Positions 1 through 9,502 of a stretch of 64,000 nucleotides of DNA are shown here, piece by piece (position 1 is the first letter of the stretch; every line of letters starts with the position of its first letter). Origin of the DNA: Mycobacterium intracellulare ATCC 13950 (lineage in GTDB: Bacteria > Actinomycetota > Actinomycetes > Mycobacteriales > Mycobacteriaceae); the NCBI RefSeq assembly GCF_000277125.1, contig NC_016946.1, positions 2,604,001-2,668,000 on the forward strand. Direction: 5' to 3'. The notes beneath the pieces are model-generated. The model was not told the DNA's origin. It did no database searches and was given only the letters and a program-made list of their open reading frames with translations. A program made the position numbers and the translations under genes.

Positions 1-18
1 GTGCTGCGCAGCCCATGA
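1..18 (+). CDS. 3' end of an upstream gene (partial)
   Basis: The first 18 bases read as five codons and a TGA stop that overlaps the ATG of the first permease (ATGA). The order in M. tuberculosis Rv2041c-Rv2038c predicts that this is the tail of the sugar-binding lipoprotein of the importer. Only the overlap is visible here; the identity is inferred from gene order. Confidence 0.45.
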   Translation: MLRSP

Positions 19-983
19 CCGCGATTCATTCGGGTGGCGCGGCCACCCCTGCGCCGAAGGCGGGCGCAACGGTCCCGGAAAACCCGAGCCCATGGCGCCG
101 CCACGCGTGGGCGGGCCGGCTGTTCGTCGCTCCCAATTTGGTGGCCGTCGCCGTCTTCATGCTCTTTCCGCTGGGCTTCTCGCTGTACATGAGCTTTCAG
201 CGGTGGGACGTGTTCACACCGCCGAAATTCGTGGGGCTGAAGAACTTCGGGGAGCTGTTCACCGCGGATCCGCTGTTCCTGATCGCGATCCGCAACACGG
301 TGATCTTCACCCTGGGGACGGTGGTGCCCACGGTCGTCATCAGTTTGGTTGTCGCCGGTGTGCTGAACCAGAAAGCCAGGGGCATCGGCATTTTCCGCAC
401 CATTGTCTTCCTCCCATTGGCCATCTCGTCGGTGGTCATGGCGGTCGTGTGGCAGTTCGTTTTCAACACCGACAACGGCTTGCTGAACATCATGCTCGGC
501 TGGGTGGGGCTCGGCCCCGTCCCATGGTTGGTCGAGCCCCACTGGGCCATGGTCTCGCTGTGCATCGTCAGCGTGTGGCGCAGCGTACCGTTCGCCGCCG
601 TCGTCTTGTTGGCCGCGATGCAGGGCGTCCCGGGGACGGTGTACGAGGCGGCCAAAATCGACGGAGCAAGCGAGATAAGGCAATTCGTCTCGATCACGGT
701 GCCGTTGATCCGGGGATCGATCTCTTTTGTGGTCATCATCTCGGTCATCCACGCCTTTCAGGCGTTCGACATGGTCTACGTCCTCACCGGCGCCAACGGC
801 GGACCGGAATCGGCGACCTACGTCCTGGGCATCATGCTGTTCCAGCACGCGTTTTCGTTCCTCGAGTTCGGATACGCGTCCGCGCTGGCGTGGGTGATGT
901 TCGCCGTCCTGCTGGTGCTGACCGTGGTGCAGTTGAAAGTGAGCCATCGACGTTCTTTGGAGACTTCGCGTGGGCTTAAGTGA
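15..983 (+). CDS. Carbohydrate ABC transporter permease (MalF/UgpA type)
   Basis: Inner-membrane permease of a CUT1-type sugar importer, 322 aa. A roughly 30-residue cytoplasmic leader precedes the first membrane helix (about residues 35-60), and several hydrophobic segments follow. The EAA loop that docks on the ATPase is visible near residue 213 (EAAKIDGASE). The ATG overlaps the stop of the gene before it, and the end overlaps the second permease by 14 bases, so the genes are translationally coupled. Gene order and sizes match M. tuberculosis Rv2040c-Rv2038c. The substrate cannot be told from sequence. Confidence 0.9.
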   Translation: MTAIHSGGAATPAPKAGATVPENPSPWRRHAWAGRLFVAPNLVAVAVFMLFPLGFSLYMSFQRWDVFTPPKFVGLKNFGELFTADPLFLIAIRNTVIFTLGTVVPTVVISLVVAGVLNQKARGIGIFRTIVFLPLAISSVVMAVVWQFVFNTDNGLLNIMLGWVGLGPVPWLVEPHWAMVSLCIVSVWRSVPFAAVVLLAAMQGVPGTVYEAAKIDGASEIRQFVSITVPLIRGSISFVVIISVIHAFQAFDMVYVLTGANGGPESATYVLGIMLFQHAFSFLEFGYASALAWVMFAVLLVLTVVQLKVSHRRSLETSRGLK

Positions 984-1812
984 GGGGGTCATCAGGCGCA
1001 CCGCCTTGCGCGGCGGCATGGTCTATGCCGCGCTGCTCGGCATCGCCTGGTGCGCGCTGTTCCCGATCGCGTGGGCGGTGTCGGGCTCGCTGAAAACCGA
1101 GGGCGAGGTCAGCGAGCCCACCCTGCTGCCGGCGCACCCGCGGTGGTCCAACTACACCGAAGTGTTCGCGCTGCTGCCGTTCGGGCGGATGTTCTTCAAC
1201 ACCGTGCTGTACGCGGGGTGCGTCACCGCGGGGCATGTGTTCTTTTGCTCGCTGGCCGGATATGCGTTCGCGCGACTGGATTTCCGTGGCCGCGACGCCC
1301 TGTTTGTGGTGTATTTGGGGACGTTGATGGTGCCGTTGACGGTGACGGTGATCCCGCAGTTCCTCGTCATGCGGACCCTGGGATGGGTCGACACTCCGTG
1401 GGCGATGATCGTGCCGGGCTTCTTCGGTAGCGCGTTCGGCACGTACCTGATGCGGCAATTCTTCCGGACCCTACCGACCGATCTGGAGGAGGCGGCGATA
1501 CTCGACGGTTGTTCGCCATGGCAGGTCTATTGGCGCATCCTGCTGCCCCACGCCCGGCCGGCGGTCATGGTGCTCGCGGTCCTCACCTGGGTCAACGTCT
1601 GGAACGATTTTCTCTGGCCGTTGTTGATGATTCAGCGCAACAGCCTGGCCACGCTGACGCTGGGGCTGGTCCGGATGAAGGGTGAATACGTTGCCCGGTG
1701 GCCGGTCCTGATGGCAACCTCGATACTCATCATGCTGCCGTTGGTCGTCATCTACGCGTTCGCGCAACGCTCGTTTGTCCGCGGCATCGCGGTCACCGGG
1801 ATGGGTGGCTGA
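970..1812 (+). CDS. Carbohydrate ABC transporter permease (MalG/UgpE type)
   Basis: Second membrane subunit of the sugar importer, 280 aa, the length I recall for Rv2039c. It starts at a GTG inside the end of the first permease. It has an N-terminal helix, a periplasmic loop, and the MalG-type EAA motif near residue 175 (EEAAILDGCSPWQVYWRI). It presumably pairs with the preceding permease and is energised by the ATPase that starts 2 bases downstream. Confidence 0.9.
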   Translation: MGLSEGVIRRTALRGGMVYAALLGIAWCALFPIAWAVSGSLKTEGEVSEPTLLPAHPRWSNYTEVFALLPFGRMFFNTVLYAGCVTAGHVFFCSLAGYAFARLDFRGRDALFVVYLGTLMVPLTVTVIPQFLVMRTLGWVDTPWAMIVPGFFGSAFGTYLMRQFFRTLPTDLEEAAILDGCSPWQVYWRILLPHARPAVMVLAVLTWVNVWNDFLWPLLMIQRNSLATLTLGLVRMKGEYVARWPVLMATSILIMLPLVVIYAFAQRSFVRGIAVTGMGG

Positions 1813-1814
1813 TC

Positions 1815-2885
1815 GTGGCCTCGGTGAGCTTCGAGCAGGCGACGCGGCGCTATCCCGGAGCGGATCGCCCGGCGCTGGACAACCTGGATCTCGTTGTCGG
1901 CGACGGCGAGTTCGTCGTTCTGGTGGGGCCATCCGGATGCGGCAAGACCACCTCGCTGCGGATGGTGGCCGGGCTGGAAACCGTGGACTCCGGACGCATC
2001 CGGATCGGTGACCGGGACGTCACCCGTGTCGATCCCAAGAACCGCGACGTCGCGATGGTCTTTCAGAACTATGCGCTCTACCCGCACATGACGGTGGCCG
2101 AAAACATGGGCTTTGCCATGAAGATCGCCAAAACCCCGAAGGCGCAGATCCGTGAACGGGTGTTGGACGCGGCGAAATTGCTTGACCTGCAACCGTATCT
2201 CGATCGCAAACCGAAGGACCTGTCCGGCGGCCAGCGTCAGCGAGTGGCGATGGGGCGCGCGATCGTGCGCCGGCCGCAGGTGTTCCTGATGGACGAACCG
2301 CTGTCCAATCTCGATGCGAAACTGCGGGTGCAGACCCGCAACCAGATCGCCGCATTGCAACGGCGGCTGGGTACGACCACCGTCTACGTCACCCACGATC
2401 AGGTCGAGGCGATGACCATGGGTGACCGCGTCGCCGTGCTGCGCGACGGCGTGCTGCAGCAGTTCGCCCCACCCCGGGAGCTCTACCGAAACCCGGCCAA
2501 CGTCTTTGTGGCGGGTTTCATCGGGTCGCCGGCAATGAATTTGTTCACCCTGCCGCTTGTGGATTCCGCCGTGTCGCTAGGTGATTGGCCCGTCGCGGTG
2601 CCGCGGGAGATCGCCGGTGCCGCGGGGGAGGTCGTCGTCGGGGTCCGTCCCGAACACTTCGAGGTGGGCGGCCTCGGTGTCGAAATGGAGGTCGACGTGG
2701 TGGAAGAACTGGGTGCGGACGCCTACCTGTACGGGCGAATCACCGGCTCCGGCAAGGTAATCGATGCGCCGATCGTGGCGCGCGCCGACGGACGCAATCC
2801 ACCGGCAAGGGGCAGCAGGGTGCGCCTGCACCCGGAGCCGGGACACGTGCATTTCTTCGGCGTGGATGGTCGCCGACTGTGTTGA
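1815..2885 (+). CDS. Sugar ABC transporter ATP-binding protein (MalK/UgpC type)
   Basis: Cytoplasmic ATPase of the importer, 356 aa. It has Walker A at residues 38-46 (GPSGCGKTT), Q-loop FQNYALYP, signature LSGGQ at 136-140, Walker B VFLMDEP at 156-162 and the switch His194 in YVTHDQ. The C-terminal third is the TOBE/MOI regulatory domain typical of MalK-type ATPases. A GTG start 2 bases after the permease stop fits the operon; earlier in-frame starts would overlap the permease heavily. The likely orthologue is Rv2038c. Confidence 0.9.
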   Translation: MASVSFEQATRRYPGADRPALDNLDLVVGDGEFVVLVGPSGCGKTTSLRMVAGLETVDSGRIRIGDRDVTRVDPKNRDVAMVFQNYALYPHMTVAENMGFAMKIAKTPKAQIRERVLDAAKLLDLQPYLDRKPKDLSGGQRQRVAMGRAIVRRPQVFLMDEPLSNLDAKLRVQTRNQIAALQRRLGTTTVYVTHDQVEAMTMGDRVAVLRDGVLQQFAPPRELYRNPANVFVAGFIGSPAMNLFTLPLVDSAVSLGDWPVAVPREIAGAAGEVVVGVRPEHFEVGGLGVEMEVDVVEELGADAYLYGRITGSGKVIDAPIVARADGRNPPARGSRVRLHPEPGHVHFFGVDGRRLC

Positions 2886-2945
2886 TCGTGCTCGCGGTTT
2901 TCGGCGTGCCGCGCCGGGACAGCTCCGCCCGGTCCGGCTAGGCTG

Positions 2946-3917
2946 GTGGCAGTGAGTGACGTGCGTGCCGACCTGGTGTGCGAAGGCGGCGGTGTCCGGG
3001 GGATCGGACTGGTGGGAGCGGTGGACGCGCTCGACCAGGCCGGGTACCGGTTTCCCCGGGTCGCGGGAAGCAGCGCGGGCGCGATCGTCGCCTCGCTGGT
3101 GGCCGCCCTGCAGGTCGCCGGTGAGCCGATCAGCCGGTTGGCCGACATCATGCGCTCCATCGATTACCGGAAGTTCCTCGACCGCAACCTGATCGGGCGG
3201 GTTCCGCTGATCGGCGGCGCCCTGTCCCTGCTGACGTCGGACGGTGTGTATCGGGGGGCCTATCTCGAGCAGCTGCTCGCCGGGCTGCTCGGTGATCTGG
3301 GCGTGCGGACGTTCGGCGACCTGCGCACCGGCGAACAGCCCGAACAGTTCGCGTGGTCCCTGGTGGTGACGGCCAGCGACCTGTCACGGCGCCGGCTGGT
3401 GCGAATCCCCTGGGACCTCAGCACGTATGGCATCGACCCCGATGACTTTTCGGTCGCGCGCGCGGTGCACGCGTCGTCGGCCATCCCGTACGTGTTCGAA
3501 CCGGTTCGGGTCGCCGGCGCCACATGGGTGGACGGCGGATTGCTGTCGGACTTTCCGGTCCAGTTGTTTGACCGGCCGGATGGCCAACCACGCTGGCCCA
3601 CATTCGGAATCCGGCTATCGGCACGTCCCGGCATCCCGCCCACGCATCCCGTCCACGGCCCGGTGTCGTTGGGGCTCGCCGCGATAGAGACGCTGGTGAG
3701 TAACCAGGACAACGCCTACATCGACGATCCCTGCACCGTCCGGCGCACCGTCTTCGTGGCCGCCGACGAAGTCAGCCCGATCGACTTCGACATCACCGTG
3801 CAGCAGCGTGAGGCCCTCTACCAACGAGGATTGCAAGCGGGCCAACAGTTTCTGCAGACCTGGAACTACGCCGACTATCTCGCCGCGTGCGGCGGCCCGG
3901 TGCCTAAATCAACATGA
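2946..3917 (+). CDS. Patatin-like phospholipase family protein
   Basis: Predicted acyl hydrolase with a Ser-Asp dyad, 323 aa. The oxyanion-hole motif GGGVRG is at residues 14-19, the nucleophile motif GSSAG at 41-45 (Ser43), and the catalytic Asp in DGG at 196-198. No signal peptide is seen. It lies 60 bases after the sugar ABC operon, the place occupied by Rv2037c in M. tuberculosis. Start is a GTG at 2946; GTG 2952 is an alternative. Substrate unknown; lysophospholipids or acylglycerols are typical for the family. Confidence 0.85.
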   Translation: MAVSDVRADLVCEGGGVRGIGLVGAVDALDQAGYRFPRVAGSSAGAIVASLVAALQVAGEPISRLADIMRSIDYRKFLDRNLIGRVPLIGGALSLLTSDGVYRGAYLEQLLAGLLGDLGVRTFGDLRTGEQPEQFAWSLVVTASDLSRRRLVRIPWDLSTYGIDPDDFSVARAVHASSAIPYVFEPVRVAGATWVDGGLLSDFPVQLFDRPDGQPRWPTFGIRLSARPGIPPTHPVHGPVSLGLAAIETLVSNQDNAYIDDPCTVRRTVFVAADEVSPIDFDITVQQREALYQRGLQAGQQFLQTWNYADYLAACGGPVPKST

Positions 3918-3938
3918 GGGCGCTGAATTCGGACGCGG

Positions 3939-4226
3939 CTACCCGCGCGAGCATCGCATCACATGAACGCGACGCTGGACACGCTCGACGTCCTCGGGTG
4001 TCGGCAGCTGGTTGGTGATCCGGGTGATCTCCACCCCGATGTCGATCGGGTTGGTCGGCCAGACGCGACGCGCGATGAGATCGCTTGCGATGGCGCTGAT
4101 GTCGTGGCCGCAGAGTCGTCGGCGCGTCAGGGCCACCAACGGCACGTGACCGGGGCCCGGCATGCCGGTGGGGTAGCCGGCCCGCACAAACGCGACAATG
4201 CTTGTCACCCAATGCGACAAGTCCAT
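3939..4226 (-). CDS. DUF3349 family protein
   Basis: Small 95-aa actinobacterial protein. The pattern of a VAFVRAGYPTG start, a LVALTRRRL segment, IDIGVEITRITNQLPTPEDVERV and a basic tail matches DUF3349 (Rv0543c/Rv3753c type), a compact helical fold of unknown function. A GAGGTGG ribosome site stands 5 bases before the ATG. It is convergent with the patatin gene. Confidence 0.8.
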   Translation of the reverse strand: MDLSHWVTSIVAFVRAGYPTGMPGPGHVPLVALTRRRLCGHDISAIASDLIARRVWPTNPIDIGVEITRITNQLPTPEDVERVQRRVHVMRCSRG

Positions 4227-4448
4227 ACGTCCACCTCGCTAACCGCCGCAAGTTGCGCATGAGCGGCAGTGCTTGCCATAGCTAGCAACGTACCATCGCC
4301 GACGCGATCAGCCAGGTAACGCCACACAGTTAAACGCAGGTTTGCGGGGCGCCCGCGCTGGTGCGCCGAGAGTGATCTTGCCGACTATCGCCACACCCCC
4401 TGGCGCGCCGTAACACTGTTTGGCCGCAAGGCTTTCTAGGATTGCCGC
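4227..4448. promoter_or_regulatory. Divergent intergenic region, DUF3349 / DUF3097
   Basis: This 222-base non-coding stretch lies between two divergently transcribed genes and must hold both promoters. I see no clear palindrome or convincing -10/-35 pair. Confidence 0.4.
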
Positions 4449-5282
4449 GTGGTGGATCGTTATGGGACCGATGTGCTGGCCGCGGGGCGACGCAAGCCGC
4501 GCTCGACCGAACACCCGGCCGACCTGGGCCTGGTCGTCGAGGACGTCGAATCCGGCTATGTGGGCGCGGTGGTGCGCGTCGAATACGGTCGGGTGGATCT
4601 GGAAGACCGGCGAGGTCATGTGCGCGGCTTTCCTTTGGGCCCTGGGTATTTGCTCGAAGGCCGGCCCGTCATCCTCACCGCGCCGCGACGGGCGGCGCCC
4701 GCCACCGCGACCAGGACGGCGTCGGGTTCGGTCGCCGTGCCCGGTGCCCGGGCACGGGTCGCCCGCGCCAGCCGAATCTATGTCGAGGGCCGTCACGACG
4801 CCGAACTCATCGCGCAGGTGTGGGGCGAGGACTTGAAGATCGAAGGTGTCGTCGTCGAGCAACTCGGCGGCGTCGACGATTTAGTGGACATCGTCGCCGA
4901 ATTCGCTCCCGGGCCGGGGCGGCGTCTCGGAGTGCTCGTCGACCACCTTGTCACCGGCTCCAAGGAAGCCCGCATCGCCGACGCGGTGCGGCGGGGCCCG
5001 GGTGGCGCCGACACCCTCGTCGTCGGTCACCCGTACGTCGACATCTGGCAGGCCGTCAAGCCGCAGCGGCTGGGGCTGGCCGCCTGGCCGGACGTGCCGC
5101 GGCAGGTGGACTGGAAACACGGTGCGTGCCAGGCGCTGCGCCTGCCGCATGCCGATCAGGCCGACATCGCCCGGGCGTGGCGGCATATCCGTTCGCGGGT
5201 ACGCGACTGGAACGATCTGGAGCCGGCGCTGATCAGCCGGGTCGAGGAACTCATCGACTTCGTGACGCATCCGGCCCGCTGA
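4449..5282 (+). CDS. DUF3097 family protein
   Basis: Conserved actinobacterial cytoplasmic protein of unknown function, 277 aa. The N-terminal part (about 1-95) is variable. The core, about 105-270, has RIYVEGRHDAELI and LGVLVDHLV segments that resemble TOPRIM-like acidic clusters; that fold is an inference. A GTG start agrees with conservation starting right at VDRYGTDVLA. It stands alone, with its own promoter region upstream and the iron operon downstream. Confidence 0.75.
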   Translation: MVDRYGTDVLAAGRRKPRSTEHPADLGLVVEDVESGYVGAVVRVEYGRVDLEDRRGHVRGFPLGPGYLLEGRPVILTAPRRAAPATATRTASGSVAVPGARARVARASRIYVEGRHDAELIAQVWGEDLKIEGVVVEQLGGVDDLVDIVAEFAPGPGRRLGVLVDHLVTGSKEARIADAVRRGPGGADTLVVGHPYVDIWQAVKPQRLGLAAWPDVPRQVDWKHGACQALRLPHADQADIARAWRHIRSRVRDWNDLEPALISRVEELIDFVTHPAR

Positions 5283-5367
5283 CCTCGGCGCCCGAACGGC
5301 CAGGCCGCCAGGGGCCTTTCGGGTCGGCTACGCTAAGCCGCAGATCGGCGGGACAGAAACAGGGCGC

Positions 5368-6936
5368 ATGCAGGGCGTATTCGGCGTATTTGTAGGCACG
5401 TTCCTCATCGGCCTCCGCGAAGGCCTCGAGGCTTCGCTCATCGTGAGCATCGTCGCCGCCTTCCTCAAGCGCAACGGCCAGACGATCCGGCCGATGTTCG
5501 CCGGTGTGGCCTCGGCCGTGGTGCTCAGCGTCGCGGTGGGTGTCGGCCTCGACCTGTTCGCCGCGAGCCTGCCGCAGGTCCAGCAAGAGATGATGGAAAC
5601 CGTCATCAACGCCATCGCCGTGGTGTTCGTGACGTCGATGATCATTTGGATGAACGGCAACGCCGCGCAGCTCAAGGGCGAACTCGAGCGCGACGCCGGG
5701 CGGGCGGTCCATCGTGGCGGCGCGCTGGCGCTGGCGGCGATGGCGTTTCTCGCCGTCCTCAAGGAGGGCTTCGAGACGTCGGTGTTCCTGCTGGCCGCCG
5801 CCGAGACGTCGCACGGCAACCGGTGGTTCGCCCTGCTCGGCGGCGCCGCGGGCATCACGGCGGCGATCGGGCTCGGCGTGGGCCTGTACTTCGGTGGCGT
5901 GCGACTCAACCTCGGCCGATTCTTCCGGGTGACCGGGGTGTTCTTGGTGCTGATCGCCGCCGGGCTGGTGGTGGGCGCCCTGCGCACCGCACACGAGGCG
6001 GGCTGGGTGAGCATCGGCCAGCAGCAGGTGCTCGACCTGTCCGGGTGGATACCGAGCAATTCCGTCCTGGGCGCGGTGACCGCCGGCGTATTCGGCATCC
6101 CCGCCGACCCGCGCCTGATCGAGGTGCTGGGCTGGCTGCTGTATACCGTGCCGGTGCTCATCGTGTTCCTGTGGCCCGCCGGCGTCGCCGCCGCCCCGCG
6201 AGCCCGGAGCCGGCTGCTGGCGACCGCCTCGACGCTGCTGCTCGTCGCGGCGGCGGGGCTGGCGATCATGGCGCCCGCCGGTGGGTCGTCGCCGAACACG
6301 CGGCCGCGCACCGTCACCGACCGTTCGGGCCACACCGCCGCGGTGTCGATGGGGACCGGGCCGCACGGACGCGAGCTGACCGTGGCCCCCGCGGGCGCCG
6401 CGGCCGTCCACAGCGTCGTGCTCGTCCCGGCGGACCACCAAACCGTGGACGGCGTGCCCGTACAGGTATGGCAGGCTTCCGAGGCCGCCGGTGCCGATGG
6501 TGCGCCGGAGGTCACGCTGGATCAGTTGCTGAGCATGACGGGGGGTCGGCTGCCCGTCGGTCTCGGGGTCGGCCGCACTCCAGGGCCGTTTCAGGGTCAA
6601 TGGTCGACTACCACGGTGTACACCGTGCTCGCCCGGGGTGATGTCGTGGTTAGTGCGCAAGCGACGAGCAACCGCACGGCGATCTTGACCGGCGGCGGGC
6701 TGACCGGCGCCAAGACCGTGAGTCTGGGCGGGCTGGCGACCGACTGGTCCACGTCCTGCGCCGAAGACCACTCGACCGCGGCCGAGATCGCCACCAGCGG
6801 ACGCAATCGCGCGGACCGGCAGCTCTGGAATGTCTGGCTTCCGTTGGCGCTCGGCGGTTTCGCCCTGCTCTGCGGTCTCGGCGCTATAGCCTCGATGCGG
6901 CGCCGGCACGCCGGCCACACGAGAGGGAACGATTGA
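5368..6936 (+). CDS. efeU: EfeU/FTR1-type iron permease with C-terminal extracytoplasmic domain
   Basis: Membrane iron permease, 522 aa. It carries the two Glu-rich FTR1 motifs, LREGLEASLIV near residues 16-26 and LKEGFETSVFLL near 132-143, within a seven-helix module of about 290 residues. A further 200 or so residues lack strong hydrophobicity and end in one more helix plus a basic tail (about 490-522). This adds an extracytoplasmic domain that the short enterobacterial EfeU lacks. Start chosen at ATG 5368, just before the first helix. It is first in efeUOB, whose next gene overlaps its stop by one base. No IdeR-box-like palindrome was found upstream. Confidence 0.92.
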   Translation: MQGVFGVFVGTFLIGLREGLEASLIVSIVAAFLKRNGQTIRPMFAGVASAVVLSVAVGVGLDLFAASLPQVQQEMMETVINAIAVVFVTSMIIWMNGNAAQLKGELERDAGRAVHRGGALALAAMAFLAVLKEGFETSVFLLAAAETSHGNRWFALLGGAAGITAAIGLGVGLYFGGVRLNLGRFFRVTGVFLVLIAAGLVVGALRTAHEAGWVSIGQQQVLDLSGWIPSNSVLGAVTAGVFGIPADPRLIEVLGWLLYTVPVLIVFLWPAGVAAAPRARSRLLATASTLLLVAAAGLAIMAPAGGSSPNTRPRTVTDRSGHTAAVSMGTGPHGRELTVAPAGAAAVHSVVLVPADHQTVDGVPVQVWQASEAAGADGAPEVTLDQLLSMTGGRLPVGLGVGRTPGPFQGQWSTTTVYTVLARGDVVVSAQATSNRTAILTGGGLTGAKTVSLGGLATDWSTSCAEDHSTAAEIATSGRNRADRQLWNVWLPLALGGFALLCGLGAIASMRRRHAGHTRGND

Positions 6937-8183
6937 TGGTGAAGCGTACCGCGAGGCACCACACCTTTGAGATGCGTTTGGCGGCAATGGCTTTGGTAGC
7001 AGGCATACTGTCGGCTACGACCGGCTGCAGCCACCCGGGCACTAACTCGGGCCCCGCGGCGCAACCGAGGCCGGGTGGCACCGGCGCCGTCAAGGTCACC
7101 ATGACCAACGACGCCGGCAAGGACGGCTGCGCGCTGGACACCGCCACCGTGCCCGCCGGCCCGGTGACCTTCACGGTGGCCAACGCGAACGCCCCCGGGA
7201 TCAACGAAGTCGAGTTGCTCAGGGACCAGCGGATTATCGGCGAGAAGGAGAACCTTGCGCCGGGCCTGGACCCGGTGTCGTTCACCGTCACACTGGACGG
7301 CGGCGCCTACCAGCTCTATTGCCCGGGGGCGAGCACCGAATACCAGACCCTGACGGTGACGGGTACCGCGCCGGCGACGCCGACGGGCACCGTGGCCAGC
7401 ATCCTCAGCCAGGGCACCAAGGACTATGCGGCCTACGTCGTCAATCAGATCGCCCAACTCAACGACGGCGTGAAGGTCCTCGACGCCGCGGTGCAGTCGG
7501 GCGACCTCGACGCCGCGAAGACGTCCTACGCCAAAGCCCGGTTGTTCTGGGAGCGTTCGGAGTCCACCGTCGACGGCTTCGTGCTGCCAGGCTATGCGGT
7601 CGGTGACAATGCCGGCAGCCTCGACTATCTGATCGACATGCGCGAGTCCACCCCGGTCGACGCCAGGGTCGGGTGGAGGGGTTTCCACGCCATCGAGCGT
7701 GACCTGTGGCAGGGCGGTGCGATCACCCCCGCAACGAAGGCGTTCAGCACGGAATTGGTCGGCAACGTCGGCAAATTGAACGGCATCATCACCACCCTGA
7801 CGTATAAACCCGAGGACTTGGCCAACGGCGCCAGCGACCTGATCGAAGAGATCCAGAACACCAAGATCACCGGCGAGGAAGAGGCGTTCAGTCACATTGA
7901 CCTGATGGACTTTTCGGGCAACGTCGAAGGCGCCCAGCAGGCGTACGCGTCGCTGCGCCCGGGCCTGGACAGGATCGACGCCAATCTCGTCAAGCAGATC
8001 GATCAGCAGTTTCGCAACGTGCTCGCCACGCTCGACGGGTACCGCGACCCCACCGCCCTGGGCGGCTACCGGACCTACACCCCCGCGCTGAAGGCCAGCG
8101 ATGCGCCCAAGCTGACCGCGGTCATCCAGCCGCTCCATCAGAGCCTGTCCACCGTCGCCCAAAAAGTCGTCGCGGGCGGCTGA
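6936..8183 (+). CDS. efeO: EfeO iron-binding lipoprotein (cupredoxin plus M75 imelysin domain)
   Basis: Extracytoplasmic ferrous-iron-binding component, 415 aa. A lipoprotein signal has its lipobox near residue 32 (SATTGC). A cupredoxin-like domain follows at about 50-145, then an imelysin/peptidase-M75 domain with the metal motif HxxE (GFHAIERDLW). The ATG at 6936 shares its A with the efeU stop; a TTG at 6933 is less likely. It should pass iron between EfeB and EfeU at the membrane surface. Confidence 0.92.
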   Translation: MVKRTARHHTFEMRLAAMALVAGILSATTGCSHPGTNSGPAAQPRPGGTGAVKVTMTNDAGKDGCALDTATVPAGPVTFTVANANAPGINEVELLRDQRIIGEKENLAPGLDPVSFTVTLDGGAYQLYCPGASTEYQTLTVTGTAPATPTGTVASILSQGTKDYAAYVVNQIAQLNDGVKVLDAAVQSGDLDAAKTSYAKARLFWERSESTVDGFVLPGYAVGDNAGSLDYLIDMRESTPVDARVGWRGFHAIERDLWQGGAITPATKAFSTELVGNVGKLNGIITTLTYKPEDLANGASDLIEEIQNTKITGEEEAFSHIDLMDFSGNVEGAQQAYASLRPGLDRIDANLVKQIDQQFRNVLATLDGYRDPTALGGYRTYTPALKASDAPKLTAVIQPLHQSLSTVAQKVVAGG

Positions 8184-8185
8184 TC

Positions 8186-9502
8186 GTGACCGACGACAGC
8201 ACCGGTTTGGCCGACGACGGCCCGGACGGCATTGGGGCACAGCCGGACTCGGCAGCGGTGTCGCGCCGGCGCGCGCTCGGCGGCGCCATGCTGGCCGGGC
8301 TCGGCGGCGCGGCCCTCGGCGCCGTCGGGGGAGGCCTCGCCGGGCACGCGATGGCGGCCGGACAGCGCGGCGATGACGACGACACCGTCGACCTGCGTCG
8401 CAGTTACCCGTTCTACGGGCAGGCGCACCAGGGCGGAATCGACACCCCGCCACAGCGTTACGCCATGTTCATGTCGTTCTCCCTGGCCGCCGGCGCCGGC
8501 CGCGCCGAGCTGCAAACCCTCTTGGCGCGATGGTCGGCCGCGGCCGCAATCCTGCAGCAGGGGAAGCCGGTCGGTACCGTGCAGCCGCAGGTCGATGTGC
8601 AGCCACCCGCCGACACGGGGGAGGCTCACGGGCTGAGCCCGGCCAGCCTGACCGTCACCATCGGCCTGGGCCCGGCACTGTTCGGTGACCGCTTCGGACT
8701 GGCCGCGCGACGCCCCACCGGATTCACCGACCTGCCACCGCTCAACGGGGACAACCTCGATCCCCGCCTGCACGGCGGCGACCTGTCCGTGCAGGCGTGC
8801 GCCGACGACCCCCAGGTCTGCTACCACGCCGTGCGCAACCTGGCCCGGCTCGGACGCAACATCGTCTCCCCGTTCTGGGCGGTGCTGGGATTCGGCCGCG
8901 CCTCAGCAGGGCCGGGCCAGCACACGCCGCGAAACCTGTTGGGATTCAAAGACGGAACCCGCAATGTCGCCACCGACGCCGAATACCACAAATTCGTCTG
9001 GGTCGATAACAGCGACCAGCCCTGGATGAACGGCGGGACCTACCAGGTCGTCCGCAAGATCCGAATGCTGCTCGAAACATGGGACGTCGACCGGATCGGC
9101 AACCAGCAGAGGATCTTCGGCCGAACCAAGGACGAAGGCGCACCGCTGAGCGGCAAGGCCGAATTCGATACACCCGACTTCACCGCCAAGGGCGCCGACG
9201 GCAACCCGCTCATCGATCCGATGTCCCACGTCGGCCTGGCCGCCCGCGAAAACAACGACGGCATCATGATCCGCCGGCGGTCCTACAACTACACGGACGG
9301 TCTGGACGCCAACGGCCAACTCAACGCCGGTCTGCTGTTCATCTCCTACCAAAACGATCCGCAAGATTTTATCCGCCTGCAGAACCGCCTGGGCGCCCAC
9401 GACCTACTCAACGAATACATCCGCCACATCGGATCAGCTATCTTCGCGGTTCCTCCCGCGCCCGCTGAAGGCCACTACATCGGGCAAAGCCTGTTCCGCT
9501 GA
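8186..9502 (+). CDS. efeB: EfeB, Tat-exported Dyp-type haem peroxidase
   Basis: Dye-decolourising peroxidase of the EfeB subfamily, 438 aa. A twin-arginine signal is at residues 26-30 (SRRRA) with a hydrophobic Ala/Gly stretch after it, implying folded export with haem. Dyp motifs are GFKDG at 253-257 (catalytic Asp256), the proximal haem His348 in SHVGLAARENND, and an Arg cluster near 363-365. It starts at GTG 2 bases after efeO and ends the iron operon. In the family it oxidises ferrous iron or acts on haem; which applies here is not visible. Confidence 0.93.
   Translation: MTDDSTGLADDGPDGIGAQPDSAAVSRRRALGGAMLAGLGGAALGAVGGGLAGHAMAAGQRGDDDDTVDLRRSYPFYGQAHQGGIDTPPQRYAMFMSFSLAAGAGRAELQTLLARWSAAAAILQQGKPVGTVQPQVDVQPPADTGEAHGLSPASLTVTIGLGPALFGDRFGLAARRPTGFTDLPPLNGDNLDPRLHGGDLSVQACADDPQVCYHAVRNLARLGRNIVSPFWAVLGFGRASAGPGQHTPRNLLGFKDGTRNVATDAEYHKFVWVDNSDQPWMNGGTYQVVRKIRMLLETWDVDRIGNQQRIFGRTKDEGAPLSGKAEFDTPDFTAKGADGNPLIDPMSHVGLAARENNDGIMIRRRSYNYTDGLDANGQLNAGLLFISYQNDPQDFIRLQNRLGAHDLLNEYIRHIGSAIFAVPPAPAEGHYIGQSLFR

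Noticed and set aside
5283..5367. IdeR or Fur box upstream of efeU
   Set aside because: The 85-base gap was read for the IdeR-type palindrome and no acceptable match was found.
5251..6987. Long minus-strand open frame (578 codons) across efeU
   Set aside because: It is a GC-rich shadow: low-complexity His/Arg/Gly content, no domain, no ribosome site, and it lies opposite a clear FTR1 gene.
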